Assembly (NCBI GenBank): GCA_004297725.1
Contig: SCUS01000078.1
Coordinates: 62,001-126,000, forward strand
Direction: 5' to 3'
Origin: Myxococcaceae bacterium
Lineage (GTDB): Bacteria > Myxococcota_A > Polyangia > Polyangiales > Ga0077539
Length of the DNA stretch: 64,000 nucleotides
The notes under the pieces are model-generated. The model saw only the letters and a program-made list of their open reading frames with translations. It was not told where the DNA came from and did no database searches. Below, one piece after another: positions 24,675-33,648 of this stretch (positions are counted from its first letter, which is position 1; each line of letters opens with the position of its first letter). A program made the translations under genes and the position numbers.

Positions 24675-25829
24675 TCAGCGCAGCTTGAGGTTCGAGAGGG
24701 AGATCAGCGCCAGCATGATGGAGATGATCCAGAAGCGGACGATGATCTTCGGCTCGGCCCAGCCGACCTTCTCGAAGTGGTGGTGTATCGGCGCCATCAG
24801 GAAGATCCGCCGCCCGGTGCCGTAGCGCCGCTTGGTCACCCAGAACCACGTGCGCTGGATGATCACGCTCATGATCTCCACGAAGAAGATCCCGCCCAGC
24901 AGCACGCTGAGCAGCTCGTTCTTGGTCACGAGCGCGAGCATCCCGAGGGTGCCCCCGAGGGCCAGCGCCCCGACGTCCCCCATGAACACCGACGCGGGGT
25001 AGGTGTTGTACCAGAGGAAGCCCACCCCGCTCCCGATCATGGCGCCGCACAGCACCGCGAGCTCGCCGGTCGAGGGCCCCAGCGGCGGCAGGTCGAGGTA
25101 GCGCGAGAGGTCGAAGCCGCCGAAGGTCGCCCCCGTGACGTAGGCGAAGATGAGGTAGGTGCCCGCGCTGATGATGACGGGCCCGATGGCGAGCCCGTCG
25201 AGGCCGTCGGTGAGGTTGACGGCGTTGGAGGTGCCCACCACCACGAACATCCCGAACACCAGGTACAGCGCCACCGGCAGCACGAAGTGGTGCTTCGTGA
25301 ACGCCGCGAAGGGCAGCGCGAGCGACTGCCGGTGGTCGAGCCATTCGGTCGGCAGGAACGGCCCCTTGCCGTAGAAGAGGTAGCCCACCACCAGCGCCGC
25401 CACCGCGAACTGCCCGATGAGCTTGTAGCGCCCGGCGAGGCCCGCCGAGTTGAGCTTCTTCAGCTTGAGGTAGTCGTCGAGAAATCCGATGCCGCCGTAG
25501 CAGACCGTGACCAGCAGCGTGAGCGCCACGTAGGCGTTGTGGGGGTTGGCCCAGAGCAGCGTCGGCACCACCAGGGTGAAGAGGATGAGCGACCCGCCCA
25601 TGGTGGGCGTGCCCCGCTTGGAGAGGTGCGACTGCGGCCCGTCGTCGCGCACCACCTGGCCGATCTGACGGGAGCGCAGGCGGTTGATGAACCACGGCCC
25701 CAGCGTGAACGACATCACCATCGCCGTGAGGATCGAGAGGATCACCCGGAAGGGGATGTACCGGAGCACGTTGAGAAACCCCAGGTGCTCCGACTTCGCC
25801 TTCAGTGAATACAAGAACAGGTAAAGCAT
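24675..25829 (-). CDS. mraY: Phospho-N-acetylmuramoyl-pentapeptide-transferase MraY
   Basis: Makes lipid I from UDP-MurNAc-pentapeptide and undecaprenyl phosphate in the inner membrane. 384 residues with ten membrane helices. Conserved blocks are RGTPTMGG, YGGIGFLDDYLKL with the paired aspartates, NAVNLTDGLDGLA, MGDVGALALGG and the histidine-rich MAPIHHHFEKVGW loop. It is seven bases downstream of murF. Its stop lies 17 bases from the convergent nirS stop, which marks the point where the dcw order is interrupted. Confidence 0.97.
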   Translation of the reverse strand: MLYLFLYSLKAKSEHLGFLNVLRYIPFRVILSILTAMVMSFTLGPWFINRLRSRQIGQVVRDDGPQSHLSKRGTPTMGGSLILFTLVVPTLLWANPHNAYVALTLLVTVCYGGIGFLDDYLKLKKLNSAGLAGRYKLIGQFAVAALVVGYLFYGKGPFLPTEWLDHRQSLALPFAAFTKHHFVLPVALYLVFGMFVVVGTSNAVNLTDGLDGLAIGPVIISAGTYLIFAYVTGATFGGFDLSRYLDLPPLGPSTGELAVLCGAMIGSGVGFLWYNTYPASVFMGDVGALALGGTLGMLALVTKNELLSVLLGGIFFVEIMSVIIQRTWFWVTKRRYGTGRRIFLMAPIHHHFEKVGWAEPKIIVRFWIISIMLALISLSNLKLR

Positions 25830-25836
25830 CGGCCGC

Positions 25837-27282
25837 CTATCCCTGCTCCCCGCCCGAAAGCGCCGCGACGCAACGCTCCATCCTCATCCCGCGAGACCCT
25901 TTGACCAGCACGACGTCACCCTCGCGCACCCTCGCGGCCAGCGCCACCCCGGCCGCCGCGGAGTCCTCGACCGTCACCAGCTCCATCCCCGGCGTGTCCG
26001 CGAGCGACGCCGCGCCCGCCCCGGCCTCGGGCCCTGCCGCGATGAACACCTCGGCCCCGGCGTCGAGCACCTCGCGCGCGGCCTCCTCGTGCGCCTCGCG
26101 AGAGAGCCCGCCCAGCTCGAGCATGTCGCCGAGCGCCACCAGCAGCCGGGCGCCCCGCGCCGCCGCGAGCTCCCTCGCCGCAGCCAGCGCCGCCCGCACC
26201 GCCCTCGGGCTCGCGTTGTAGGTGTCGTCGAGCACCAGCGCCCCCCGCAACGACAGCGGCTGCAGCCGCCCGGGGACCGCCCCCACCGCGCCCAGCGCCG
26301 TCGCCGCCGCGACGAGCTGCTCGGGAGAGGCCCCGAGGGCCGCGACCGCGCAGAGGGCCGCGGCGATGTTGGTGGCCGCCGAGGCGCCGACGAGGGGGGT
26401 CTCGACGGAGAGCTCGCCCACCGGGGAGAGCTCGGGGGACACGGTGAAGACGAGCGACGCGCCGCCGTCGGGACGGAGCGCGCGGGACGAGAGCGCGACG
26501 TGGGCCTCGGGGGTGGTCCCGAAGAGCCAGCGGGACCGGTCGGCCAGCGCGCGGGACATCTGCGAGGCCGAGCGGGGCTCGTCGGCGTTGCCCACCACCG
26601 CGGTGCGGGCGAAGGCGAAGAGCGAGCCCTCCTCCCGGGCGACCGCGTCGATGCTCCCGAGCAGCTCCGTGTGCGCGGCGTCGGCGTTGGTCACCAGCGC
26701 CACGTCCGGGCGCACCAGCGCCGCGATGCGGGCGATCTCCCCGGGGGCGTTGGAGCCGCACTCGATCACCGCGGCCCGGTGCGCGTCGGTGAGCGAGAGC
26801 AGCGTGAAGGGAGCGCCGATGAGGTTGTTGAGGTTGCCGACCGTCGCCAGCGTCTCGCCGTAGGCGGCCCGCAGCGCCGCGGCGGTGAGCTCCTTGGTGG
26901 TGGTCTTCCCCACCGCGCCGCTGATGGCGATCACCGGCAGCGGGCGATGCTCCCTCGCCCTCGCGAGGTGCGCCGCGCCGAGCGCCCCGAGGGCTCGCAC
27001 GGTGTCCGTGACCACCACCGTGGGAAGGCCCGCCACGGACGGAGCGCCCGCCTCGACCAGCGCCGCCACCGCGCCCTTCGCCTTCGCGGCCTCGAGGTGC
27101 GCGTGCCCGTCGAAGCGCTCTCCCCGCAGCGCCACGAAGAGCGTCCCCGCGGTGAGCGTCCGGGTGTCGCTGCCGACGCCCACCACCCGCGCGGCCGGAT
27201 CACCCCTCAGCTCTCCCCCGGTCGCCGCCGCGACCTCCGCCAGGGTGAACGCCGCCTCGTTCGTCGGAACCACCGTCGCCAT
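25837..27282 (-). CDS. murF: UDP-MurNAc-tripeptide--D-alanyl-D-alanine ligase MurF
   Basis: Adds D-Ala-D-Ala to the UDP-MurNAc-tripeptide. 481 residues with Mur ligase domains: N-terminal uridine-binding part (VGVGSDTRTLTAGTLFVALR), ATPase P-loop ISGAVGKTTTKE, NNLIGAPFTLL, VIECGSNAPGEIARI, then LDDTYNASPRAVRAAL and LGDMLELG in the C-domain. The P-loop has AV where the common form is SN; the lysine and threonines are intact. It follows murE by three bases. Confidence 0.95.
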   Translation of the reverse strand: MATVVPTNEAAFTLAEVAAATGGELRGDPAARVVGVGSDTRTLTAGTLFVALRGERFDGHAHLEAAKAKGAVAALVEAGAPSVAGLPTVVVTDTVRALGALGAAHLARAREHRPLPVIAISGAVGKTTTKELTAAALRAAYGETLATVGNLNNLIGAPFTLLSLTDAHRAAVIECGSNAPGEIARIAALVRPDVALVTNADAAHTELLGSIDAVAREEGSLFAFARTAVVGNADEPRSASQMSRALADRSRWLFGTTPEAHVALSSRALRPDGGASLVFTVSPELSPVGELSVETPLVGASAATNIAAALCAVAALGASPEQLVAAATALGAVGAVPGRLQPLSLRGALVLDDTYNASPRAVRAALAAARELAAARGARLLVALGDMLELGGLSREAHEEAAREVLDAGAEVFIAAGPEAGAGAASLADTPGMELVTVEDSAAAGVALAARVREGDVVLVKGSRGMRMERCVAALSGGEQG

Positions 27283-27285
27283 CGC

Positions 27286-28818
27286 TCACTCCCGTCGCGC
27301 GGGGGCCCGCGCCATCATCGCCTGCCGCGCCTCGTGCCGGTCGTCGAAGGGCGTCCGCACCCCGTGCGACTCCTGGTAGGTCTCGTGACCCTTGCCCGCG
27401 ATCAGCACCACGTCGCCCGGCGCCGCGAGCGCCACCGCCGCCGCGATCGCCGCCCGCCGGTCGACCACCGCGAGGTAGCTCCCGCTCGGCGCGCCGGCCC
27501 CGTCGTGGGCGCGCATCCCCCCGGCGACGAGCCCGGGGACGGCGTCGTCCATGATGGCCCGGGGGTCCTCCGAGCGGGGGTTGTCGGAGGTGAGCACCGC
27601 GACGTCGGCCCCTCGCGCCACGGCCTCGGCCATGCGCGGGCGCTTCGCCCGGTCGCGGTCCCCGCCGCACCCGAACACGCAGATCAGCCTCCCCCTCGTG
27701 GTGAGCCTCAGCGTCGCGAGCACCCGCTCGAGCGCGTCGGGCGTGTGGGCGTAGTCCACCAGCACGTCGAAGCCCGGCCCCGCCCCGCCGAGGCGCACCG
27801 ACTCCAGCCGCCCCGGGGCGCCCGCCGCGTCGGCGAGCGCATCCGCCGCGCGGGAGAGCGGGAAGCCCAGCGCCCCGAGCGTGCCCAGGGCCGCGAGGAG
27901 GTTCTCGGTGTTGTGCGCGCCCAGCAGCGGGGAGCGCAGCGACACCCGGCCCTCCGGGGTGAGCACCACGGCGTCGATGCCCGACGGCGTCGCGCCGCCC
28001 GCCACCACCCGCAGCGTCGCCTCGGCGCCTCGGGCGGAGTAGGTCCACGCGCCGTGAAACGCCTCCGCGAGCCCGCGGCCCACCGGGTCGTCGACGTTGA
28101 GCACCGCGCTCCCCGGCGCGAGGTCGACGAAGAGCCTGCGCTTGGCGGCCATGTAGGCCTCGACGGTGCGGTGGAAATCCAGGTGGTCGTGCGTGAGGTT
28201 GGTGAACACCGCCACGCGAAAGCGCACCGCCTCCACGCGGCCGAGCGCCAGCGCGTGCGAGCTCGCCTCCATCACCGCGTGCGTCGCCCCGTGGTCGCGC
28301 ATCGCCGCGAGGCGGCGGGTGAGCTCGTCGGACTCCGGCGTGGTGTGCGCCGCGTCCCACTGCAGTCCCCGGAAGCGGGACAATACCGTACCGAGTAATC
28401 CGCAGGGCGCGCCGAGGGCCTCGAGGGCGTGCTCCAGCAGCCAGGCGGTGGTGGTCTTGCCGTTGGTCCCGGTGATGCCGACGACGTCGAGGCTCCAGGT
28501 GGGGTGCGACCAGACGCCGCCGGCCGCCCAGGCCATGGCGCGGTCGACGTCCGGGGCGACCAGCGTCGGCACCGGCACGTCGAGCGGCGCCTCCGCGAGC
28601 ACCGCGACGGCCCCGCGCGCCACGGCCTGCGCGGCGAAGGCGGCGCCGTCCGAGCGGGCGCCCCGGCGGGCCACGAAGAGGTCGCCCGGCTCGACGGCGC
28701 GAGAGTCGTGGCGCACGTCGGTGACGAACACGCTGTCGTCCCCGGAGACCCACGAGCCATCGATCTCCAGCGACAGCGTCCGGAGCGATGCCCCCCGCGG
28801 AAAGGCCCCTGCACTCAC
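27286..28818 (-). CDS. murE: UDP-MurNAc-tripeptide synthetase MurE (meso-DAP type)
   Basis: Adds the third peptide residue to UDP-MurNAc-L-Ala-D-Glu. 510 residues: N-domain VTDVRHDSRAVEPGDLFVAR, ATPase P-loop GITGTNGKTTTAW, then NLTHDHLDFHRTVEAY with the carbamylated-lysine region MAAKRRLF, and the C-domain VDYAHTPDALERVL. The selectivity motif TSDNPRSEDP has the DNPR form that marks meso-diaminopimelate enzymes, consistent with a Gram-negative wall. It starts with GTG at 28818, overlapping the ftsI stop (GTGA). The frame remains open far upstream inside ftsI, but that extension is not Mur-like. Confidence 0.95.
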   Translation of the reverse strand: MSAGAFPRGASLRTLSLEIDGSWVSGDDSVFVTDVRHDSRAVEPGDLFVARRGARSDGAAFAAQAVARGAVAVLAEAPLDVPVPTLVAPDVDRAMAWAAGGVWSHPTWSLDVVGITGTNGKTTTAWLLEHALEALGAPCGLLGTVLSRFRGLQWDAAHTTPESDELTRRLAAMRDHGATHAVMEASSHALALGRVEAVRFRVAVFTNLTHDHLDFHRTVEAYMAAKRRLFVDLAPGSAVLNVDDPVGRGLAEAFHGAWTYSARGAEATLRVVAGGATPSGIDAVVLTPEGRVSLRSPLLGAHNTENLLAALGTLGALGFPLSRAADALADAAGAPGRLESVRLGGAGPGFDVLVDYAHTPDALERVLATLRLTTRGRLICVFGCGGDRDRAKRPRMAEAVARGADVAVLTSDNPRSEDPRAIMDDAVPGLVAGGMRAHDGAGAPSGSYLAVVDRRAAIAAAVALAAPGDVVLIAGKGHETYQESHGVRTPFDDRHEARQAMMARAPARRE

Positions 28819-30956
28819 CTGGGGATCTCCACCGACGCCGGCGTGTCGACCAGCACCGGGGTGTAGCCGCCCGCGGGCTCGAGCTGCACCCTCACCCGAC
28901 GATCGGCGCCCACGGAGGTCCCCGCGGGCGGATCCTGCGACACCACGAGGCCGCTGCCCTGCACCTCGAGCTCGAGGCCCAGGGGCTGGGCGCGCCGCAC
29001 CGCCTCGCGCACCGAGAGGCCCAGCAGCGAAGGCGCCGCGCCCGCCGTCGGAGCGGCGTTGGGCGTCGTCGGCCCCTGGGCGGCCCTGGCCTGCGCGGCC
29101 AGCACCCGCTCGGGCCTCGGGGGCAGCCGGGCCAGGTCGTCGCGCCCGACGTGGGCCGCGGGCAGCGCGCCCAGGTAGCGCAGCGACTGCTCCATCACCC
29201 GGCGAAACACCGGCCCCGCGATGGCCGCGCCGGAGTGCTGCAACTGCGGCTCGTCGATGATGACGGTGATCGCGAGGCGAGGGCGCTCCGCCGGGGCGAA
29301 GCCCACGAAGCTGCTCACCCAGCGGTTGGGGTCGTAGCCTCGGGCGTGGAGGTTGGCCTTCTGCGCCGTGCCGGTCTTGCCCGCCACGCGCACGCCCGGG
29401 ATGGCCGCCTCGGTGCCGGTGCCGCCCTCCTCGGTGACCGCAGTGAGCATCTCGGCCAGCAGCCGCGCGGTCTCCGGGCGCATCACGGCACGACCCTCGC
29501 CGGGGGGGTGGTCCTCGACCAGGGCGCCGGTGGCGTCGGTGATGCGGGTGACCAGCAGCGGCGGCATCAGCCGGCCCTGGTTGGCCACCGAGCCCAGCGC
29601 CTGCGCCATCTGGATCGCCGTCACGTTCACGCCCTGACCGAATGCCACCGTCGCCACCTCGGCGTCCACCCAGCGGGTCTGCCCGAAGCGCGCCCTGGCC
29701 TCGCCCGGCAGCGGGATCTCCGTGCGCTCGCCGAAGCCGTAGCGCCGCAGCACGCGCTCCAGGCCGTCGGCGCCGAGGGCCGCGCCGATCTGCGCCGCCC
29801 CGATGTTGCTCGACCGCGCCAGCACCTGCATGGGCGTGAGCCAGGTGTCCGGGTGCGTGTCGTGGATGGTCACCCGGCCGATGGAATACGACCCACCGTA
29901 ACAATTGATCTGCTGCCCGGCGTCCACGACGCCGTTGTCGAGGGCGCCGCCGACGGTGAAGATCTTCATCGTCGAGCCGGGCTCGAAGCGCTCGGTGATG
30001 GCGCGGTTGCGCCGAGGCTCCATGTCCGTGCCCACGAACTCGTTGGGGTTGTAGGTCGGGTAGTTGGCGAGCGCGAGCACCTCGCCGGTGCGCGGATCGG
30101 TCACGATCACCGATCCTCCGCGGGCCTCCACCGCCTGGCACTGGAGCGACAGCTCGCGCGCCGCGATCATCTGGATGGTCGAGTCGATGCTGAGCGTGAC
30201 GTCCTCGCCCGCCATGCCCTCGCCGGGCCGGAGCCCCTCGGCGAACACCAGCGTCCCTCGCGCGTCTCGCACGCCCTGCACGTCGACGTGGCGGCCCTTG
30301 AGGTGATCGTCGAGCGAGCGCTCGAGGCCGTCGAGCGCGTCGCCGAAGGTGCCCACCTGCCCGGTGATGTGCGCGGCGTCCTCGCGCGCGGGGTACCAGC
30401 GGCGGCTCTCCTCCTCGAAGGAGACGCCCTCCACGCGGCTGATGCGCATCTCGGCCTTCACCTGCGCGAGCAGCGCCCGCACCGAGGCCACCTCGGCGTC
30501 GCTCAGGTGGTGCTTGAGCACCACGGAGCCCATCAGCTCCGGCGCGCCCGGGCGCTCCCTCGACACCGGCCGCGTCTGCTGGAGGCGGCGGCGCACGTCC
30601 TCGGCGCCCATCCCCACCAGCGGCGCGAGGCGGATCGCCAGCGAGCCCACGTCCACCCGGCGGTGCGAGCGGCCCTGCTCCCGGGCGAGCTGCCGCGGGC
30701 TCACGACGAGCGCCTGCGAGGGCACGCTCACCGCCAGCGGGCGGTGGTGCCGGTCGAAGATGGTCCCCCGGCGGGGCGCGAGGCGCAGCGCGGGCGAGTA
30801 CTGCCGGGCGCAGTCGGCCTCGAGCGAGTCGTGGCGCTCGACCTGCAGGCCCCACGCGGCGGTGACGAGGCGGCTCGCCCCGAGGGCCATCAGGGTCACG
30901 AGCATCCCGATGCGCAGGCGCATCCAGCGGGCGCGGCGCGGCTCGAGGTTCTTCAT
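28815..30956 (-). CDS. ftsI: Division transpeptidase FtsI (PBP3) with a C-terminal PASTA domain
   Basis: Cross-links septal peptidoglycan together with FtsW. 713 residues: a short cytoplasmic tail, one membrane helix (about 12-36), a dimerisation domain beginning RRGTIFDRHHRPLAVS, and a transpeptidase domain with S328-T-M-K331, S382-S-N384 and K527-T-G-T530. After a Pro/Ala-rich linker (610-640) residues 642-693 form one PASTA domain (LLGLSVREAVRRAQPLGLEL, SQDPPAGTSV). PASTA repeats on FtsI-type proteins occur in Gram-positives and also in some delta-group bacteria; they may bind the wall. Its start overlaps the ftsL stop (ATGA). Confidence 0.95.
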   Translation of the reverse strand: MKNLEPRRARWMRLRIGMLVTLMALGASRLVTAAWGLQVERHDSLEADCARQYSPALRLAPRRGTIFDRHHRPLAVSVPSQALVVSPRQLAREQGRSHRRVDVGSLAIRLAPLVGMGAEDVRRRLQQTRPVSRERPGAPELMGSVVLKHHLSDAEVASVRALLAQVKAEMRISRVEGVSFEEESRRWYPAREDAAHITGQVGTFGDALDGLERSLDDHLKGRHVDVQGVRDARGTLVFAEGLRPGEGMAGEDVTLSIDSTIQMIAARELSLQCQAVEARGGSVIVTDPRTGEVLALANYPTYNPNEFVGTDMEPRRNRAITERFEPGSTMKIFTVGGALDNGVVDAGQQINCYGGSYSIGRVTIHDTHPDTWLTPMQVLARSSNIGAAQIGAALGADGLERVLRRYGFGERTEIPLPGEARARFGQTRWVDAEVATVAFGQGVNVTAIQMAQALGSVANQGRLMPPLLVTRITDATGALVEDHPPGEGRAVMRPETARLLAEMLTAVTEEGGTGTEAAIPGVRVAGKTGTAQKANLHARGYDPNRWVSSFVGFAPAERPRLAITVIIDEPQLQHSGAAIAGPVFRRVMEQSLRYLGALPAAHVGRDDLARLPPRPERVLAAQARAAQGPTTPNAAPTAGAAPSLLGLSVREAVRRAQPLGLELEVQGSGLVVSQDPPAGTSVGADRRVRVQLEPAGGYTPVLVDTPASVEIPR

Positions 30957-31264
30957 CGCGGCCTCCCGCTGGCGCGCCCGGGGCGCAGCGAGCCGCCGAC
31001 GATCAGCGTGGTCACCTGGTCGGGCTCGACCATGCCCCGCTCCGAGCGGCCGACGGCCATGAGCAGCCCGGGAGCGCGCTGCGCGCCGAGCTCGAGGCGG
31101 TACTGGTTGATCTGGCTGCGGAGCCGGGCGGACTCGGCGCGAGCGCGCTCGGCCTCGTAGCCGAGGGCGACGTTCTGGTTGCGCAGCGCGAGGTGCACCA
31201 CGAAGGCCGACCCCGCGGAGAGGGTCACCATCCCGTAGAGGATCACGAAGCGGATGGTGGTCAC
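30953..31264 (-). CDS. ftsL: Cell division protein FtsL-like
   Basis: 103 residues: a short N-terminus, one membrane helix (TIRFVILYGMVTLSAGSAFV, about 3-22), then a periplasmic coiled coil (YEAERARAESARLRSQINQY). FtsL sequences are poorly conserved, so the call rests on topology, size and its fixed place between rsmH and ftsI. It starts with GTG at 31264, overlapping the rsmH stop (GTGA), and ends overlapping ftsI. It would bridge the divisome complex with FtsB and FtsQ. Confidence 0.85.
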   Translation of the reverse strand: MTTIRFVILYGMVTLSAGSAFVVHLALRNQNVALGYEAERARAESARLRSQINQYRLELGAQRAPGLLMAVGRSERGMVEPDQVTTLIVGGSLRPGRASGRPR

Positions 31265-32151
31265 TGCTCGCCCTCCTCGGCCCGGCGCACGGCCACGCGC
31301 ATCTTGGCGCTGCGCGAGCGCGGGTTGCGGTCCCCCTCGGCCTCGGTGGGCTCGACGGGCTTCTTGGTCACCACCTGCCACGCGGGCTCGTCTCGCAGCG
31401 TGTGCTTCACGATGCGGTCCTCCAGCGAATGGAACGAGATCACCACCACGCGCCCCCCCTCCTTCACCAGCGAGGGGAGCGCGGCCAGCAGGCGCTCCAG
31501 CTCCCCGAGCTCGTCGTTTACCGCGATGCGTAATGCCTGGAAGGTGCGCGTCGCGGTGTCGGGCTTGCCGAAGCGCGGCCAGCCCAGCACCCGGTGCACG
31601 GCGTCCGCGAGGTGCTTGGTGGTCTCCATGGCCCCCTCGTCGATGGCCCGCTTGATCGACCGGGCGATGGGCCGCGACGCCCGCTCCTCGCCGTACTCGT
31701 AGATCACGTCCGCGAGCGCGTCGTCCTTGAGGCGCCGCACCAGCTCGTAGGCGGTCTCCTCCACGTCGTCGCCCATGCGCATGTCCAGCGGACCTTCGTG
31801 CCGGAAGCTCATCCCCCGCTCCGGGTCATCGAGCTGCGGCGAGCTCACCCCGAGGTCGGCGAGCACCCCGTCGACCTTGCGTCCCGCGAGCGCCTCCGCG
31901 GCCCGGGAGAACGGAAGCTGGTGCAGCTCCAGCCGGTCGCCGTACCCCGCCAGGGACTCCCGCACCGCGGCGAGCGCGGCCGGGTCGCGGTCGAGGGCGA
32001 TCACCCTGCCGTCCGGGCCGGAGCGCTCCAGGATCTCCCGGGTGTGCCCCCCCCGCCCGAGGGTGCAGTCGAGGTAGAGGCCTCCGGCGCGAGGCATCAG
32101 CGCGTCGCAGGCCACGTCCAGCAGCACGGTCTCGTGGGGTCGATCGCTCAT
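31261..32151 (-). CDS. rsmH: 16S rRNA m4C1402 methyltransferase RsmH
   Basis: Methylates N4 of C1402 in 16S rRNA with SAM. 296 residues: HETVLLDVACDALMP start, motif I LDCTLGRGGHTREIL, IALDRDPAALAAV, VLADLGVSSPQLDDPERGMS (the family hallmark) and the C-terminal VISFHSLEDRIVKHTL. ATG at 32151 is used because the family begins right before HETVLL; a GTG at 32166 is an alternative. It opens the dcw cluster; no mraZ lies upstream. Confidence 0.96.
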   Translation of the reverse strand: MSDRPHETVLLDVACDALMPRAGGLYLDCTLGRGGHTREILERSGPDGRVIALDRDPAALAAVRESLAGYGDRLELHQLPFSRAAEALAGRKVDGVLADLGVSSPQLDDPERGMSFRHEGPLDMRMGDDVEETAYELVRRLKDDALADVIYEYGEERASRPIARSIKRAIDEGAMETTKHLADAVHRVLGWPRFGKPDTATRTFQALRIAVNDELGELERLLAALPSLVKEGGRVVVISFHSLEDRIVKHTLRDEPAWQVVTKKPVEPTEAEGDRNPRSRSAKMRVAVRRAEEGEQ

Positions 32152-32220
32152 CCGGCTGGGACTCACCGCATACCCGGAGCGCCCCGGTCAACCTTTCGAC
32201 AGGACCGCCGCCCGTTGCCC

Positions 32221-32682
32221 GTGACCTCCGACCCCGCCACACTCCGCTCCCTCGTGAGCGACGCCGACGACCCGATCGAGACCGCCTGGAGCGCCCTCCT
32301 CAACGACTGGGAGAGCGACGACCGCCACCGCGCCTTCGTCGCCCTCGCGGCCTCGCTCCAGCGCCTGCCCGACGCCGCCCGCCATTACCGCGCGGGCCTC
32401 GACGACGCCGCCCGCGGAGCGCGCTCGAAGGCGGGCATCGACGCCGTGCTCCGGGTGGCCTACCTCGCGCTGTCGCCGCCCCCTCGGGGAGAGCACGAGA
32501 TCACCCGCCGGGCCAAGGCGTGGCTGCTGCCGATGAGCGTCGCGATGGCGCTGGTGGTCACCACGCTGCTGACCTCGCAGGCGCTCCACCGCCCTGCGCT
32601 CTCGTCGCCCTGGGTGCTCGCGGCGGAGTCCCTCGCGGCGCTGCTGATCCCGTGGCACCGGCTCCGGCTGGGCGGCGAATGA
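32221..32682 (+). CDS. Hypothetical protein with C-terminal membrane helices
   Basis: 153 residues starting with GTG at 32221. The first 95 residues are helical and soluble (SDADDPIETAWSALLNDWES, RAFVALAASLQRLPDAARHY), followed by two hydrophobic helices (LLPMSVAMALVVTTLLTS, SSPWVLAAESLAALLIPW). I recognise no domain. The stop overlaps the thiL start (ATGA), so it is co-translated with thiL, and it is divergent from rsmH with 69 bases between. Confidence 0.6.
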   Translation: MTSDPATLRSLVSDADDPIETAWSALLNDWESDDRHRAFVALAASLQRLPDAARHYRAGLDDAARGARSKAGIDAVLRVAYLALSPPPRGEHEITRRAKAWLLPMSVAMALVVTTLLTSQALHRPALSSPWVLAAESLAALLIPWHRLRLGGE

Positions 32683-33617
32683 CCGGGGAGTTCGAGCGCA
32701 TCGCCCGCCTGAGAGAACTCTTCGGCGCGCTCGCGCTGCCCGACCTCGGCATCGGCGACGACTGCGCGGTGCTCCACGACCCGCGCCCCCTGGTGATCAC
32801 CGTCGACGCCTCCGTGGAGGGCGTCCACTTCGACCGCCGATGGATCTCCGCGCGCGACCTCGCGGCCCGCGCCGTCGAGGCCGCGGTGAGCGACCTCGCG
32901 GCGATGGGTGCGGCGCCGGGCGATCTCCTCCTGGCCTGGACGCTCCCTCGCGAGAGCCCCGACGAGCTGGTGACCGAGCTGGCCCACGGGGTGCTGCGGG
33001 TGACGCGGCGCCTCGGGATGCGGGTGGTCGGCGGCAACCTGAGCGCTGCCCCGGTGCTGTCGCTCACCACCACCGCCCTGGGGCGCGCGACGGGCCCCTC
33101 GCTGCGCAGGGACGGCGCGAGGGTGGGCGACGTGATCGCGGTGACGGGCCACCCCGGGGCGGCCGCGATCGGGCTGCGGGCGCTCATGGCGGGCCGCGGC
33201 GACGAGGGGGCTCTTACGGAGTTCGTAAACCGCTGGCGCTCCCCGACGGCCCGGGTCGACGAGGGCCGCTCGCTGGTCTCGCGCGCCCACAGCGCGATCG
33301 ACCTGTCCGACGGCCTCGCGCAGGACGGCTCCCACGTCGCCGACGCCTCGGGCTGCGCGCTGCTCATCGACGCCGACCGCCTGCCGGCGCTGCCCGGCCA
33401 GCACGAGGCGGCGCGCGCCCTGGGCCTCGACCCCACGGCGCTCGCGCTCCACGGTGGCGAGGACTACGAGCTCCTCGCGAGCGGCCCCCCGGAGGCCTTC
33501 GACGAGCGCTGGACCCTCATCGGCGAGGTGGTCCCTGGCGCCGGGGTGCTGGTGCTACGGAACGGAGCGATGGCTCCCCTCGCCGCGCTGGGCTGGGATC
33601 ACTTCACCGCAGGTTGA
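32679..33617 (+). CDS. thiL: Thiamine-monophosphate kinase
   Basis: Phosphorylates thiamine phosphate to thiamine diphosphate with ATP. 312 residues with PurM-like fold motifs: GIGDDCAVLHDPRPLVITVD at the nucleotide and metal site, EGVHFDRRW, AVEAAVSDLAAMGA, VVGGNLSAAP, the DLSDGLAQDGSHVADASGC segment and HGGEDYELLASGP near the end. All key acidic residues are present. It overlaps the upstream hypothetical gene. Other thiamine genes are not in the window. Confidence 0.94.
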   Translation: MTGEFERIARLRELFGALALPDLGIGDDCAVLHDPRPLVITVDASVEGVHFDRRWISARDLAARAVEAAVSDLAAMGAAPGDLLLAWTLPRESPDELVTELAHGVLRVTRRLGMRVVGGNLSAAPVLSLTTTALGRATGPSLRRDGARVGDVIAVTGHPGAAAIGLRALMAGRGDEGALTEFVNRWRSPTARVDEGRSLVSRAHSAIDLSDGLAQDGSHVADASGCALLIDADRLPALPGQHEAARALGLDPTALALHGGEDYELLASGPPEAFDERWTLIGEVVPGAGVLVLRNGAMAPLAALGWDHFTAG

Positions 33618-33648
33618 GAGGGAGCGCTCCGCGGGCGGAGGGAAAGAG

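Noticed and set aside
26089..28398. A 769-codon plus-strand frame antisense to murF and murE
   Set aside because: murF and murE are unmistakable on the other strand; this frame is a shadow.
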